Assembly (NCBI RefSeq): GCF_002157465.1
Contig: NZ_NHOC01000020.1
Coordinates: 1-47,214 of the forward strand
Direction: 5' to 3'
Origin: Butyricicoccus porcorum
GTDB taxonomy: Bacteria > Bacillota > Clostridia > Oscillospirales > Butyricicoccaceae
DNA length: 47,214 nucleotides
The notes under the pieces are model-generated. The model ran no database searches. It was given only the letters and a program-made list of their open reading frames with translations, and was not told the origin of the DNA. Shown one piece after another: positions 18,958 to 27,098 of the stretch. Both the position numbers and the translations under genes were made by a program. Within the stretch, counting starts at the first letter, position 1; the number at the start of each line of letters is the position of its first letter.

Positions 18958-20783
18958 GTGAACCGAGAAGACCGATGCACCGGGGACCGGGCGGCCCTCC
19001 GGGAGCAGCCGTAGAAAAGGCAAAGAATTTCCGGGGTACCCTGCGCAAGCTGCTGTCCTATATCGGCAGCTACCGCTTTGGCGTACTTGCCGTTCTGATT
19101 TTTGCCGTTGGCAGCACGATTTTCAACATTTCTGGCCCGAAAATTTTGAGTAAATCCATTACCATCCTGTATGAAGGATTGGTGGCAAAGCTGTCCGGCA
19201 CCGGCGCGATTGACTTTGCGCGGATTGGCAAAATCCTGCTGTTGTTGCTTGGCATCTATCTGCTGAGCGCAGGTTTTGCCTTTATTCAGGGCTGGATTAT
19301 GACCGGCATCACGCAGAAGGTCTGCTTCCGGATGCGCCGGGAAATCAGTGAGAAAATCAATCGCCTGCCGCTGGGCTATTTTGAGAGCCGCACGGTCGGT
19401 GAAGTACTCTCCCGTATTACAAACGATGTCGATACGCTCGGACAGAGCCTGAACCAGAGCGTGACGCAGTTGATTACATCGGTGACAACAATTGTCGGTG
19501 TTCTGATTATGATGCTGACCATCAGCCCGCTGATGACACTGATTGCGCTTGTCATCCTGCCTGTTTCGCTGCTGTTTGTCATGCTGGTCGTGCGCATCAG
19601 CCAGAAATATTTCCGCGCACAGCAGAAATATCTGGGCGATATCAATGGTCAGATTGAGGAGACCTTTTCCGGTCACAATGTCGTGCGTGTGTTCAATCAG
19701 GAGGAACGCACGGAGAACAGCTTCAACAAGACAAATGATAAGCTGTATGAATCCGCATGGAAATCGCAGTTCCTGTCCGGCCTGATGCATCCGCTGATGC
19801 AGTTTGTCGGCAATCTGGGCTATGTCGGTGTCGCCGTTGCAGGTTCAATGCTGGCAGTAACCGGTGCGATTACAGTCGGTGACATTCAGGCATTTATCCA
19901 GTATGTCCGCAACTTCACGCAGCCAATTACCCAGCTGGCACAGGTTTCCAATATGCTCCAGTCGATGGCGGCGGCAGCGGAGCGCGTGTTTGAATTCCTG
20001 GACGAGAAGGAAGAGGATCAGACTGTCGAACATCCGGCATCGATTACAGACATTCAGGGCGCGGTACAGTTCGATCATGTTAAATTCGGTTATGATCCGC
20101 GCAAGCCGGTTATTCATGACTTTACGTGTGATGTCAAGCCGGGGCAGATGGTTGCGATTGTCGGTCCGACCGGTGCGGGCAAAACCACGATGGTTAAGCT
20201 GCTGATGCGGTTTTATGATGTGGACAGCGGCGCGATCCGGCTGGATGGGCACGATGTGCGCGAATTCAATCGCTCCAATCTGCGCGAAGGCTTCGGCATG
20301 GTCTTACAGGATACATGGCTGTTTAAGGGCACCATTATGGAAAATATTCGCTATGGACGTCTGGACGCGACGGATGAAGAAGTTATTGCAGCGGCAAAGG
20401 CGGCACATGCCGATCACTTTATTCAGACGCTGCCGGGTGGATATCAGATGGAGCTGAATGAGGAAATCAGCAATGTTTCACAGGGACAGAAGCAGCTGCT
20501 GACAATTGCACGCGCCATTCTCGCAGACAATCCGGTGTTGATTCTGGACGAAGCGACATCTTCTGTCGATACCCGAACCGAGGCGTTGATTCAGTCCGCG
20601 ATGAACCGCCTGATGGAAGGACGCACGAGCTTTGTCATCGCGCACCGCCTGTCCACCATCCGCGAAGCAGACATGATTCTTGTCATGCGCGACGGCGACA
20701 TCGTCGAGCAGGGCACGCATCACGAGCTGCTTGACCGCGGCGGCTTCTACGCCGAACTGTACAACAGCCAGTTCGCCTCCTGA
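18954..20783 (+). CDS. ABC multidrug-type exporter, subunit with canonical ATPase site
   Basis: A 609-residue half exporter. A glycine/proline-rich N terminus (HRGPGGPPGAA) is followed by about six membrane helices and an ATPase domain with Walker A GPTGAGKTT (from G404). Walker B is intact (LILDEATSSVD; D532, E533), but the signature is VSQGQ (508-512) instead of LSGGQ. Together with the D641 variant in the partner, this gives one consensus and one degenerate ATP site, as known for heterodimeric exporters. The start is GTG 18954, which overlaps the preceding stop (GTGA) and has AAGGAGG nine bases upstream. Confidence 0.9.
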   Translation: MSEPRRPMHRGPGGPPGAAVEKAKNFRGTLRKLLSYIGSYRFGVLAVLIFAVGSTIFNISGPKILSKSITILYEGLVAKLSGTGAIDFARIGKILLLLLGIYLLSAGFAFIQGWIMTGITQKVCFRMRREISEKINRLPLGYFESRTVGEVLSRITNDVDTLGQSLNQSVTQLITSVTTIVGVLIMMLTISPLMTLIALVILPVSLLFVMLVVRISQKYFRAQQKYLGDINGQIEETFSGHNVVRVFNQEERTENSFNKTNDKLYESAWKSQFLSGLMHPLMQFVGNLGYVGVAVAGSMLAVTGAITVGDIQAFIQYVRNFTQPITQLAQVSNMLQSMAAAAERVFEFLDEKEEDQTVEHPASITDIQGAVQFDHVKFGYDPRKPVIHDFTCDVKPGQMVAIVGPTGAGKTTMVKLLMRFYDVDSGAIRLDGHDVREFNRSNLREGFGMVLQDTWLFKGTIMENIRYGRLDATDEEVIAAAKAAHADHFIQTLPGGYQMELNEEISNVSQGQKQLLTIARAILADNPVLILDEATSSVDTRTEALIQSAMNRLMEGRTSFVIAHRLSTIREADMILVMRDGDIVEQGTHHELLDRGGFYAELYNSQFAS

Positions 20784-20786
20784 CCG

Positions 20787-20956
20787 TACTTTTCTTTCTG
20801 CATAGAAAGAAAAGTAGGCAAAAGAAAGATGTCTGGCTCGCTCCCGCGAGCGCGAATCTGTCGGACGGACGGTCCGCCAGTTCGCCCCCAACGGGGGGAA
20901 AGGATATTTTGGACAGTTCGCGTGGCTTTGGCACGCGCAAACAGGTGAATAAAAAT
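20787..20956. repeat. Intergenic palindrome-rich element
   Basis: It begins with a near-perfect hairpin TACTTTTCTTTC/GAAAGAAAAGTA (20787-20816) followed by GGCAAAAGAAAG, then GC-rich stems (CTCGCTCCCGCGAG; GGACGGACGGTCC) and a G-rich stretch. No reading frame with a ribosome binding site is seen. The structure looks like a dispersed intergenic repeat; I cannot count copies from this window. Confidence 0.4.
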
Positions 20957-20988
20957 AAGCCAGGGCTGGTGATTCCAGTCCTGGCTTT
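20957..20988. terminator. Bidirectional terminator between exporter and folate operons
   Basis: The stem AAGCCAGGGCTGG pairs with CCAGTCCTGGCTT. It is followed by TTTT on plus and by TTATTTTTATT on minus, serving the convergent ABC and folate operons. Confidence 0.8.
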
Positions 20989-21015
20989 TGCATGCTTCAA
21001 AAAGGTTTGGAGAGA

Positions 21016-21831
21016 TCAGGCGTGCAGTGCGTCCAGAAGTTCCGATATTGTGCGGTGATATACCGGATGCACGAGGTATGGCGCAATCTGCGCGAGTGGT
21101 TTCAGCACAAAATCGCGTTTTGGGATTTCCGGGTGCGGCACGTGAAGTGTTTCATCCGCGATAATTTCGTCATCATAAAACAGGATGTCCAGATCGAGGG
21201 TGCGCGGACCCCAGTGCACAAGGCGTTCGCGTCCTGCTGCCTGTTCGATTTCATGCAGCCGATCGAGCAGCTCATGCGGCGGCAGCAGTGTATCAACACG
21301 CAGCACTGCGTTCAGAAAATCATCCTGCTCCACGCCGCCATACGGTGCGGTCACGAGATAATCCGATACCGCGCCCATGCGCATGTCTTCATCTTCACGC
21401 AACGCCTGCACAGCGCCGTCGAGATACGCTTTTTTGTCGCCCAGATTGGAACCGAGCGCGAGATATGCTGTGTGCCAGCCGCGCGTGATGCACACCGATG
21501 CGGTGTTCAGCGGCAGGCCGATGGGTGCCCATGGCTTTTCAATTTCCAGCCGGATGCGCCGCAGCAGCGGCAATGTGCGCAGCAGATGCATGCACAACCG
21601 TTCCGCTGCCGTTTCCAGCAGCTGGAAGGTGTGGGCAGTCAAATAGTGCTGGATTTCCGCGCATACCGCACCGTAGTCCATCGAGTGATTCAAATCATCG
21701 GTCAGCCCGGCGCGGCGCAGGTCGGTATACAGCACGGCACTGACAACAAATTTCTGTCCCAGCCGATTTTCCTCCGGAAATACGCCGTGGTGTGCGAATA
21801 CCTCCAGCTGCTTGATGCGGATTTCGTCCAT
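21016..21831 (-). CDS. folBK: FolB-FolK fusion: dihydroneopterin aldolase / HPPK
   Basis: A 271-residue bifunctional folate enzyme. Residues 1 to about 117 are dihydroneopterin aldolase (MDEIRIKQLEVFAHHGVFPEENRLGQ, with YGAVCAEI and the LEIEKP strand). From about residue 120 it is 6-hydroxymethyl-7,8-dihydropterin pyrophosphokinase (YLALGSNLGDK, DFLNAVLRVDT, GPRTLDLDILFYDD, VPHPEIPKRDFVLKPL). It carries out two consecutive steps before FolP. FolB-FolK fusions are known in clostridia. The start ATG 21831 abuts the folP stop with no gap, and AAAGGAAG within folP serves as ribosome binding site. Confidence 0.95.
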   Translation of the reverse strand: MDEIRIKQLEVFAHHGVFPEENRLGQKFVVSAVLYTDLRRAGLTDDLNHSMDYGAVCAEIQHYLTAHTFQLLETAAERLCMHLLRTLPLLRRIRLEIEKPWAPIGLPLNTASVCITRGWHTAYLALGSNLGDKKAYLDGAVQALREDEDMRMGAVSDYLVTAPYGGVEQDDFLNAVLRVDTLLPPHELLDRLHEIEQAAGRERLVHWGPRTLDLDILFYDDEIIADETLHVPHPEIPKRDFVLKPLAQIAPYLVHPVYHRTISELLDALHA

Positions 21832-22650
21832 TTATGCTTCCTTTCCGGCGCGCAGAATCGCCTCCGTCATATCGACTGCGCGGCGGTTCGCCTTTACGTT
21901 GTGTACGCGCACAAACGAACAGCCCTTCATCATGCCGATGACGGTTGTGGCAAGTGTACCCTCTTCGCGCTGGTCGGCGGGCAGGTCGAGCGTTTTGCCG
22001 ATCATCGACTTGCGCGAAGTGCCCAGCAGAACCGGATAACCCAGCTCATTCAGAAGCTCCAGATGGTTCATCAGAATCAGGTTGTGTTCGAGCGTCTTGC
22101 CAAAGCCGATGCCCGGATCCAGGATGATGGCATCGTCGGCAATGCCTGCGTCCTTTGCGAGCTGGACACAGCCGCGCAGGTCGTCCAGCACGTTCGGCAG
22201 ATAATTCGTATAAATGGCTTCCTTGCGGTTGTGCATCAGGCAGCACGGCACACCGGCCTGTGCAATGACACCCGCCATCTCCGGGTCATATTTCAGACCC
22301 CAGATGTCGTTGATGAGATCGGCACCTGCGTCCAATGCCGCGCGCGCGACCGCACTTTTATACGTATCGACCGATACCGGAATGTCAAATTCGCGCTTGA
22401 CTGCCTCGATAACCGGTACGACACGGGAAATTTCCTCCTCGTCCGGCAGCAGCGTATAGCCCGGGCGGGTGGATTCGCCGCCGATATCCAGAAGATCTGC
22501 ACCGTCCGCAATCATTTCCTCCGCATGGCGCAGGGCTGCGTCCATACTGTTCCATTTTCCGCCGTCGGAAAACGAGTCCGGCGTCACGTTCAAAATACCC
22601 ATCACATAGGTGTGATGTGCAGTATCAAAATTTTTTTCGCCAATAATCAT
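21832..22650 (-). CDS. folP: Dihydropteroate synthase
   Basis: FolP joins hydroxymethyldihydropterin pyrophosphate to p-aminobenzoate and is the sulfonamide target. The protein is 272 residues with the expected motifs MGILNVTPDSFSDGG (near residue 17), DIGGESTRPG, SVDTYKS, INDIWG, DPGIGFGKT and GTSRKSMIG, and a C-terminal VRVHNV. The start is set at ATG 22650, preceded on the minus strand by AAGAAGG; the frame is open 87 bases further but overlaps the upstream HD gene there. It lies 14 bases after that gene. Confidence 0.96.
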   Translation of the reverse strand: MIIGEKNFDTAHHTYVMGILNVTPDSFSDGGKWNSMDAALRHAEEMIADGADLLDIGGESTRPGYTLLPDEEEISRVVPVIEAVKREFDIPVSVDTYKSAVARAALDAGADLINDIWGLKYDPEMAGVIAQAGVPCCLMHNRKEAIYTNYLPNVLDDLRGCVQLAKDAGIADDAIILDPGIGFGKTLEHNLILMNHLELLNELGYPVLLGTSRKSMIGKTLDLPADQREEGTLATTVIGMMKGCSFVRVHNVKANRRAVDMTEAILRAGKEA

Positions 22651-22664
22651 AAAAATACCTTCTT

Positions 22665-23153
22665 TCAAAACAGAACGGTTGTGTTGCGCCGTTCCTCCGG
22701 CCAGTAGCAGGTATCCGCCGCCTTGCATGCAAAGCACATGCGGCTGGCGTGATCTGCCTCAAAAATGATCTGTGCCAGGCTGTCCGGTGCATCACCTGTG
22801 CGGTGGCGGCTGACAGCCCGCAAGATTTCCTCCTGTTCCTGTGCGGTAAATGCCGTCTCGTGCAGCAGCTCCTGTGCCATCGGCACACCTGCCTGTGCGT
22901 GCGGCGCGCCGGTTGTATACTGTGCCAGTCGACCCAGATCATGCAGCAGTGCTGCCGCATAGATCATATCGCGTGGGTAGGGCGCATGCCGTTCCGCTGC
23001 CAGCAGTGCGGCGATGCGTGCCACATCCAGCAGGTGCGGCAGCCCGTGCCGGCAGTAAATGCGTCCGGCTTCCAGCTCATCCATCTGCCGCAGCCAGTCT
23101 TGATAGCGCGGGCTGTGTAAAATCGGCTGGATGCGTTCCATTGCCTGTATCAT
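22665..23153 (-). CDS. HD-domain protein with C-terminal cysteine motif, in folate operon
   Basis: A 162-residue protein with an HD-type phosphohydrolase core: RHGLPHLLDVARIAALL (about residues 36-52) supplies the first histidine, AALLHDLGRLAQY the HD pair, and a later ILRAVSRHRTG and FEADHAS complete the metal-ligand pattern. The C terminus has CFACKAADTCYW, a CxxC-x5-C motif that could bind metal or an iron-sulfur cluster. Its ATG overlaps the stop of the folA-folC gene (ATGA) and folP follows 14 bases later, so it belongs to the operon. Its reaction is unknown; a phosphatase acting on a pterin intermediate is a reasonable guess because no such enzyme is otherwise present here. Confidence 0.8.
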   Translation of the reverse strand: MIQAMERIQPILHSPRYQDWLRQMDELEAGRIYCRHGLPHLLDVARIAALLAAERHAPYPRDMIYAAALLHDLGRLAQYTTGAPHAQAGVPMAQELLHETAFTAQEQEEILRAVSRHRTGDAPDSLAQIIFEADHASRMCFACKAADTCYWPEERRNTTVLF

Positions 23154-24898
23154 GTCAAGTCCTCCACCGCCTGCCGCAGCGCATGCAGCCACGAGAGTGA
23201 GCCGAATGCGACAATGGCGCCGTCGTTCCCCGCCGCATCGAATGCGGCCTTCAGTGCCTGCGGCACGCTGTCCGCGGGCGTCACACTGTCACAGAACTGA
23301 CGCAGGCAGTCCGCGAGTGCATCCGCCGCGAGTGCGCGCGGGTTATCCGGCGTCACTGTGATGATATGCCGCGCGAGCGGCGCCATCAGCCGTCCGACTT
23401 CGGAAAAATCCTTGTCGGCGAGCACACCAACGATTTCCACCACGTTGCCCTCCGGCCAGCGATGCAGCACCTCTTCGCGCAGGCGCGCCGCTGCGTTCGG
23501 GTTGTGTGCGCCGTCGATCAGGAGCACCGGGTGGTCACACAGCTGCTGCATGCGCCCGTTCCACTGTACGGCCCGCAGGCCGCGCCGGATGGCGTCCTCC
23601 GAAACGGGGAATTGCTCCAGCTGCCGCACGGCGGTGATGGCAGTCGCCGCGTTGCGCGCCTGAACCAGTCCGGGCAGGGAAAGCGCAATGCGTTTGTCAG
23701 CCAGATAGTCGAACACAATGCCGTGCGCGTCTGTGTGTGTGACAATACAGTCCTCCGGGTGCACGACGGTCAACGGGCAGTCGGTTTCCCGGCAGAGCAC
23801 TTCGATTTCATGCATAACCTGCGCATCCTGTCCCTGGAGGACGACGGGGATGCCAGGCTTGCAGATGCCGCCTTTGGCGCGCGCGATTTCTTCGATGGTT
23901 GTGCCGAGGAATTTCATGTGATCCATGCCGATGGAGGTCAGCACGCTGACGGCGGTCGTTCGTATGACGTTGGTCGCGTCGTCGCGCCCACCCATGCCGC
24001 ACTCGATGACAGCGATGTCACAGCCCTGCTGTGCCAGCCAGCAGAAGGCAAGCACGGTTTCCAGTTCAAAGGCGGTCGGCGTTGCCTGTCCGTCCGCCTG
24101 CATCGCGTCACACAGCGCGCACAGGCGCGTCATCCACGCGGCATAGTCCGCTTCGGAGATCATTTCACCGTTTACCTGCCAGCATTCGCGTTCATGGAAC
24201 ACGGCTGGGGAGGCATAGGTTCCAACGCGATAGCCCGCTGCGCGCAGCATGGCGGCAGTCATGGCGAGCGTCGATCCCTTGCCGTTGGTGCCCGCAATGT
24301 GGACAAATGGAAGTCTGTCCTGTGGATTGCCCAGCCGCGCCAGCAGGGTGCGCATCGGCCCGAGACCGGGGACAATGCCCTTCTGCGCGGTCAGCCGGGC
24401 GATAGAATCCCGCGCCTGTGCGTAATTCATCGCGCGGCGCCGACAGGTCACGAAGGTATAAGGGATGTCTCCAGCCACATCCGTGCGTTCGGTCTCCACA
24501 AACGCGGCGCGGTCGAACGGTGGGAACTGGGTATCCCCGTCGAAGTGCGCGTGGATTTCAGTCAGATACAGGATATCCGCCAGCGGCAGTGCCTCGCGGT
24601 ACAGCTGTGCGCCGCCGCAGATAAAGACATCCTGTGCGCCCGCCAGCGCCAACGCCTGCGGCAGATTGGACACGGTGGTACAGTGCGGCTCATTGAACTT
24701 TTTGGTGCGGGAAACGACGATGGTCTCCCGTCCGGGCAGCGGCCGGCCGATTTCCTCATAGGTTTTCCGTCCCATCACCATGACATGCCCCATGGTCAGG
24801 TCGCGGAACCGGTGCTTTTCCGCCGGGATATCCCACGGAATGCGGCCATCTTTTCCGATGACCCGGTTTTCCGCATACGCGGCGATCAGTGCAATCAT
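23150..24898 (-). CDS. folA-folC: Dihydrofolate reductase-folylpolyglutamate synthase fusion
   Basis: One uninterrupted frame of 582 codons. Residues 1-156 are a complete dihydrofolate reductase (MIALIAAYAENRVIGKDG, VMGRKTYEEIGRPLPGR, FICGGAQLY, ending IPYTFVTC). Residues 157-582 are a complete FolC (FVHIAGTNGKGST P-loop, TSIGMDHMKFLG, LLIDGAHNPNA). M157 (codon at 24430) is where a separate folC would begin. There is no linker and no stop, so either the two enzymes are fused or a single-base indel or stop loss joined overlapping genes. The start ATG 24898 has GGAGG six bases upstream. It heads the operon and supplies the final reduction and polyglutamylation steps. Confidence 0.88.
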   Translation of the reverse strand: MIALIAAYAENRVIGKDGRIPWDIPAEKHRFRDLTMGHVMVMGRKTYEEIGRPLPGRETIVVSRTKKFNEPHCTTVSNLPQALALAGAQDVFICGGAQLYREALPLADILYLTEIHAHFDGDTQFPPFDRAAFVETERTDVAGDIPYTFVTCRRRAMNYAQARDSIARLTAQKGIVPGLGPMRTLLARLGNPQDRLPFVHIAGTNGKGSTLAMTAAMLRAAGYRVGTYASPAVFHERECWQVNGEMISEADYAAWMTRLCALCDAMQADGQATPTAFELETVLAFCWLAQQGCDIAVIECGMGGRDDATNVIRTTAVSVLTSIGMDHMKFLGTTIEEIARAKGGICKPGIPVVLQGQDAQVMHEIEVLCRETDCPLTVVHPEDCIVTHTDAHGIVFDYLADKRIALSLPGLVQARNAATAITAVRQLEQFPVSEDAIRRGLRAVQWNGRMQQLCDHPVLLIDGAHNPNAAARLREEVLHRWPEGNVVEIVGVLADKDFSEVGRLMAPLARHIITVTPDNPRALAADALADCLRQFCDSVTPADSVPQALKAAFDAAGNDGAIVAFGSLSWLHALRQAVEDLT

Positions 24899-24932
24899 AG
24901 TGTTCCTCCACAGACGTTTTTTCTCGCATAAT

Positions 24933-24961
24933 AGGATACCACATTTTGCACGGCGTGACAA
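24933..24961 (-). promoter_or_regulatory. Promoter of the folate operon
   Basis: On the minus strand, -35 TTGTCA (24961-24956) and -10 TATCCT (24938-24933) are 17 bases apart, 35 bases before the fusion-gene start. No riboswitch-like fold is apparent in the short leader. Confidence 0.65.
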
Positions 24962-25017
24962 ATGCCATCATATCACCAGAATGCGCCAATTTTCACCAAA
25001 TGTTCACGGGTGAAGTA

Positions 25018-25046
25018 TAGACCTTTCTGTCCGGTTGAGCTATAAT
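25018..25046 (+). promoter_or_regulatory. Promoter of the metal ATPase gene
   Basis: -35 TAGACC (25018-25023), a 17-base spacer and a perfect -10 TATAAT (25041-25046). Confidence 0.7.
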
Positions 25047-25057
25047 AGAACATGTTT

Positions 25058-25081
25058 CCGCAAAACTGTACGGTTTTGCGG
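25058..25081 (+). promoter_or_regulatory. Hairpin at the 5' end of the metal ATPase mRNA
   Basis: CCGCAAAAC (25058-25066) and GTTTTGCGG (25073-25081) are perfectly complementary around TGTACG. They lie a few bases after the expected transcription start, so this could be an operator for a metal regulator or a stabilising 5' stem. It has no T run and is not a terminator. Confidence 0.45.
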
Positions 25082-25127
25082 GTATTTGGAGTTGTTGGAG
25101 TATCAAATTGAAGGAGAAGTGAAACAA

Positions 25128-26975
25128 ATGAAAAGCAAACGCAACAGCAGTGCGGAGCTGACCGCACTCTGCGTGCTGTCTGCCGCAGGTCTGCTGCTCT
25201 CTCTCATGGGGATTTCCGTGGTGGGCATCGATGCGGCCTGGATTGCCATCCTGCTGTCCGGTGTGCCGTTTACAGTGGAAACAATCCGCAGTATGGCGGA
25301 GCAGAAACGGCTGCGCTCCGGCTTCCTCGTCCCGGTGACGATGGTGCTGGCGATTGTGCTCGGCGAATATTTTGCCGCAGGCATGGTTGCATTTATCATG
25401 CTGGTGGCACACCGCGTCGAGCTGATGACAGAACGCCATGCGCATGAGGGCGTTGCGCGCCTGACTTCGCTGACACCGCAGACCGCGCATGTCCTACGCG
25501 GCGGAAAAACCGTCGATATCCCGATTGAGGAGATTACAGTCGGCGATACGCTTTCTGTTCTTGCGGGAGAGACCATTCCGGTGGACGGCGTGATTCTGGA
25601 GGGTCAGACTTCGGTCGACCAGTCGGTTATGACCGGTGAATCCATGCCGGTGGACAAAAAGGAGGGCGATGCGGTCATCAGCGGCACGCTCAACCAGTTC
25701 GCTGTGTTTACCATGCGCGCCGAGCATGTCGGACAGGACAGCGCCATGCAGCGCATGGTGCAGCTCGCCGAACAGATCGACGCGGAAAAGGCGCCGATCA
25801 TTGGACAGGCAGACCGCTGGGCGACCTGGCTTTCGATTGCAGCGCTTGTGGTTGCAGTGGCTGTGTATGCGATCACCGGTGACCCGTCACGCGCCGTAAC
25901 GGTACTCGTTGTATTCTGCCCATGTGCATTTACGATGGCGACGCCGACCGCGATTCTTGCGGGCATGGCAAATGCGTCGAAATATGGCATTATCATCCGC
26001 TCCGGGGACGCACTGGAGCGCCTGTCGCATGTCACAAAAGCCGCGTTCGACAAAACCGGCACGCTGACCTATGGCAAGCCGGAGCTGATTGATGTACGCT
26101 GTGAAGGGGCATATTCCCGTGAGCAGCTGATCGCACTCGCGGCGTCTGCCGAGCAGAGCTCGGAGCATCCACTCGGGAAAGCGCTGCTGCGCCACGCGCA
26201 GGAGAAAAATATTCCGTTGTCCGATTGTACCGATTTTGTCGTTTCTGCGGGTTTGGGTGTTTCTGCGACGGTGGACGGGCATGCCGTTCGCCTCGGTAAG
26301 CCGGAACTGATGGAGGGCGTGGACATTCCCGACGCCGCGCGCCGGGAGAGCGATGCCTTTGGCACAGAAAAGGGTGCCAGCTGTATCTTTGTGCTGGTTG
26401 ACGGCACTTATGCGGGCTTCCTCGTGTTTGCAGATACACTGCGCGTGCATGCACGCCAGATGATTATCCGCCTGAAGGAGCTGCACGTGCATTCTGTCCT
26501 GCTGACCGGTGACCGTGCATCTACAGCTAACACCATTGCCGGACAGCTGACGATCCCGGAGGTCTATGCCGACCTGCTGCCGGAGGACAAAATGAACCGT
26601 CTGGCACAGCTGGAAACCGGAAAAGACCATGTCTGCATGGTCGGCGACGGCGTGAACGATTCACTCGCGCTGAAATCCGCCTATGTCAGCATGGCGATGG
26701 GCGGCATCGGCAGCGATATCGCAACCAATTCCGCCGATATCGTTCTGGTCGACGACGAGGTGCGCAAGGTGTCCTATCTGTTCCAGCTGTCCCAGAAGGT
26801 CATGAAAAAGATAAAATCCAATGTCTTTATCACCATGTCCATCAATTTCTGGTTTATTCTGCTGGCGGCGTTCGGACTGCTCAGCGCCGCAGAGGGTTCC
26901 ATTGTCCACATCATTTCCGCTCTGTTTGTCGTCTTGAATTCTTCCGCGCTTTCCACTGCGTGGGGGTTGGACTGA
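25128..26975 (+). CDS. Heavy-metal P1B-type ATPase
   Basis: A 615-residue P-type ATPase moving a transition metal across the membrane. Features in order: two N-terminal helix pairs, actuator motif VMTGES, the intramembrane CPC motif (C264-P265-C266), phosphorylation site DKTGT (D308), the SSEHPLGKAL motif of P1B pumps, ATP/hinge motifs LTGDR and MVGDGVNDS, and two C-terminal helices. No N-terminal HMA or CxxC metal-binding domain is present. CPC fits copper, zinc or cadmium pumps, but the last helices (SINFWFILLAAFG, IISALFVVLNSS) lack a clear metal-specific signature, so the substrate is left open. The start ATG 25128 has AAGGAG 11 bases upstream, a slightly wide spacing. Confidence 0.9.
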   Translation: MKSKRNSSAELTALCVLSAAGLLLSLMGISVVGIDAAWIAILLSGVPFTVETIRSMAEQKRLRSGFLVPVTMVLAIVLGEYFAAGMVAFIMLVAHRVELMTERHAHEGVARLTSLTPQTAHVLRGGKTVDIPIEEITVGDTLSVLAGETIPVDGVILEGQTSVDQSVMTGESMPVDKKEGDAVISGTLNQFAVFTMRAEHVGQDSAMQRMVQLAEQIDAEKAPIIGQADRWATWLSIAALVVAVAVYAITGDPSRAVTVLVVFCPCAFTMATPTAILAGMANASKYGIIIRSGDALERLSHVTKAAFDKTGTLTYGKPELIDVRCEGAYSREQLIALAASAEQSSEHPLGKALLRHAQEKNIPLSDCTDFVVSAGLGVSATVDGHAVRLGKPELMEGVDIPDAARRESDAFGTEKGASCIFVLVDGTYAGFLVFADTLRVHARQMIIRLKELHVHSVLLTGDRASTANTIAGQLTIPEVYADLLPEDKMNRLAQLETGKDHVCMVGDGVNDSLALKSAYVSMAMGGIGSDIATNSADIVLVDDEVRKVSYLFQLSQKVMKKIKSNVFITMSINFWFILLAAFGLLSAAEGSIVHIISALFVVLNSSALSTAWGLD

Positions 26976-26994
26976 CCGGAACAGATACATGCAA

Positions 26995-27037
26995 AATGCC
27001 GCGGGACGTGCAGTTCGGCGGCATTGTTTGCTTTTTT
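26995..27037 (+). terminator. Probable terminator of the metal ATPase gene
   Basis: AATGCCGC (26995-27002) pairs with GCGGCATT (27018-27025), followed by GTTTGCTTTTTT. The T run is not immediate, so efficiency is uncertain. Confidence 0.5.
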
Positions 27038-27057
27038 GCGTGCAGCTATGATATACT
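27028..27057 (+). promoter_or_regulatory. Promoter of the AraC-type regulator
   Basis: -35 TTGCTT (27028-27033) and -10 TATACT (27052-27057) with an 18-base spacer, 42 bases before the start codon. Confidence 0.5.
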
Positions 27058-27098
27058 GCTGTCAGAAAACATGTTTGCTTTGCGCAGGAGTTGATTGG

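Noticed and set aside
20992-22707. A 571-codon open frame on the plus strand across folB-folK and folP
   Set aside because: The minus-strand enzymes carry complete active-site motifs; the plus frame is their shadow.
23366-24931. A 521-codon open frame on the plus strand opposite folA-folC
   Set aside because: It is again the reverse of a gene with clear DHFR and FolC motifs; no start signal.
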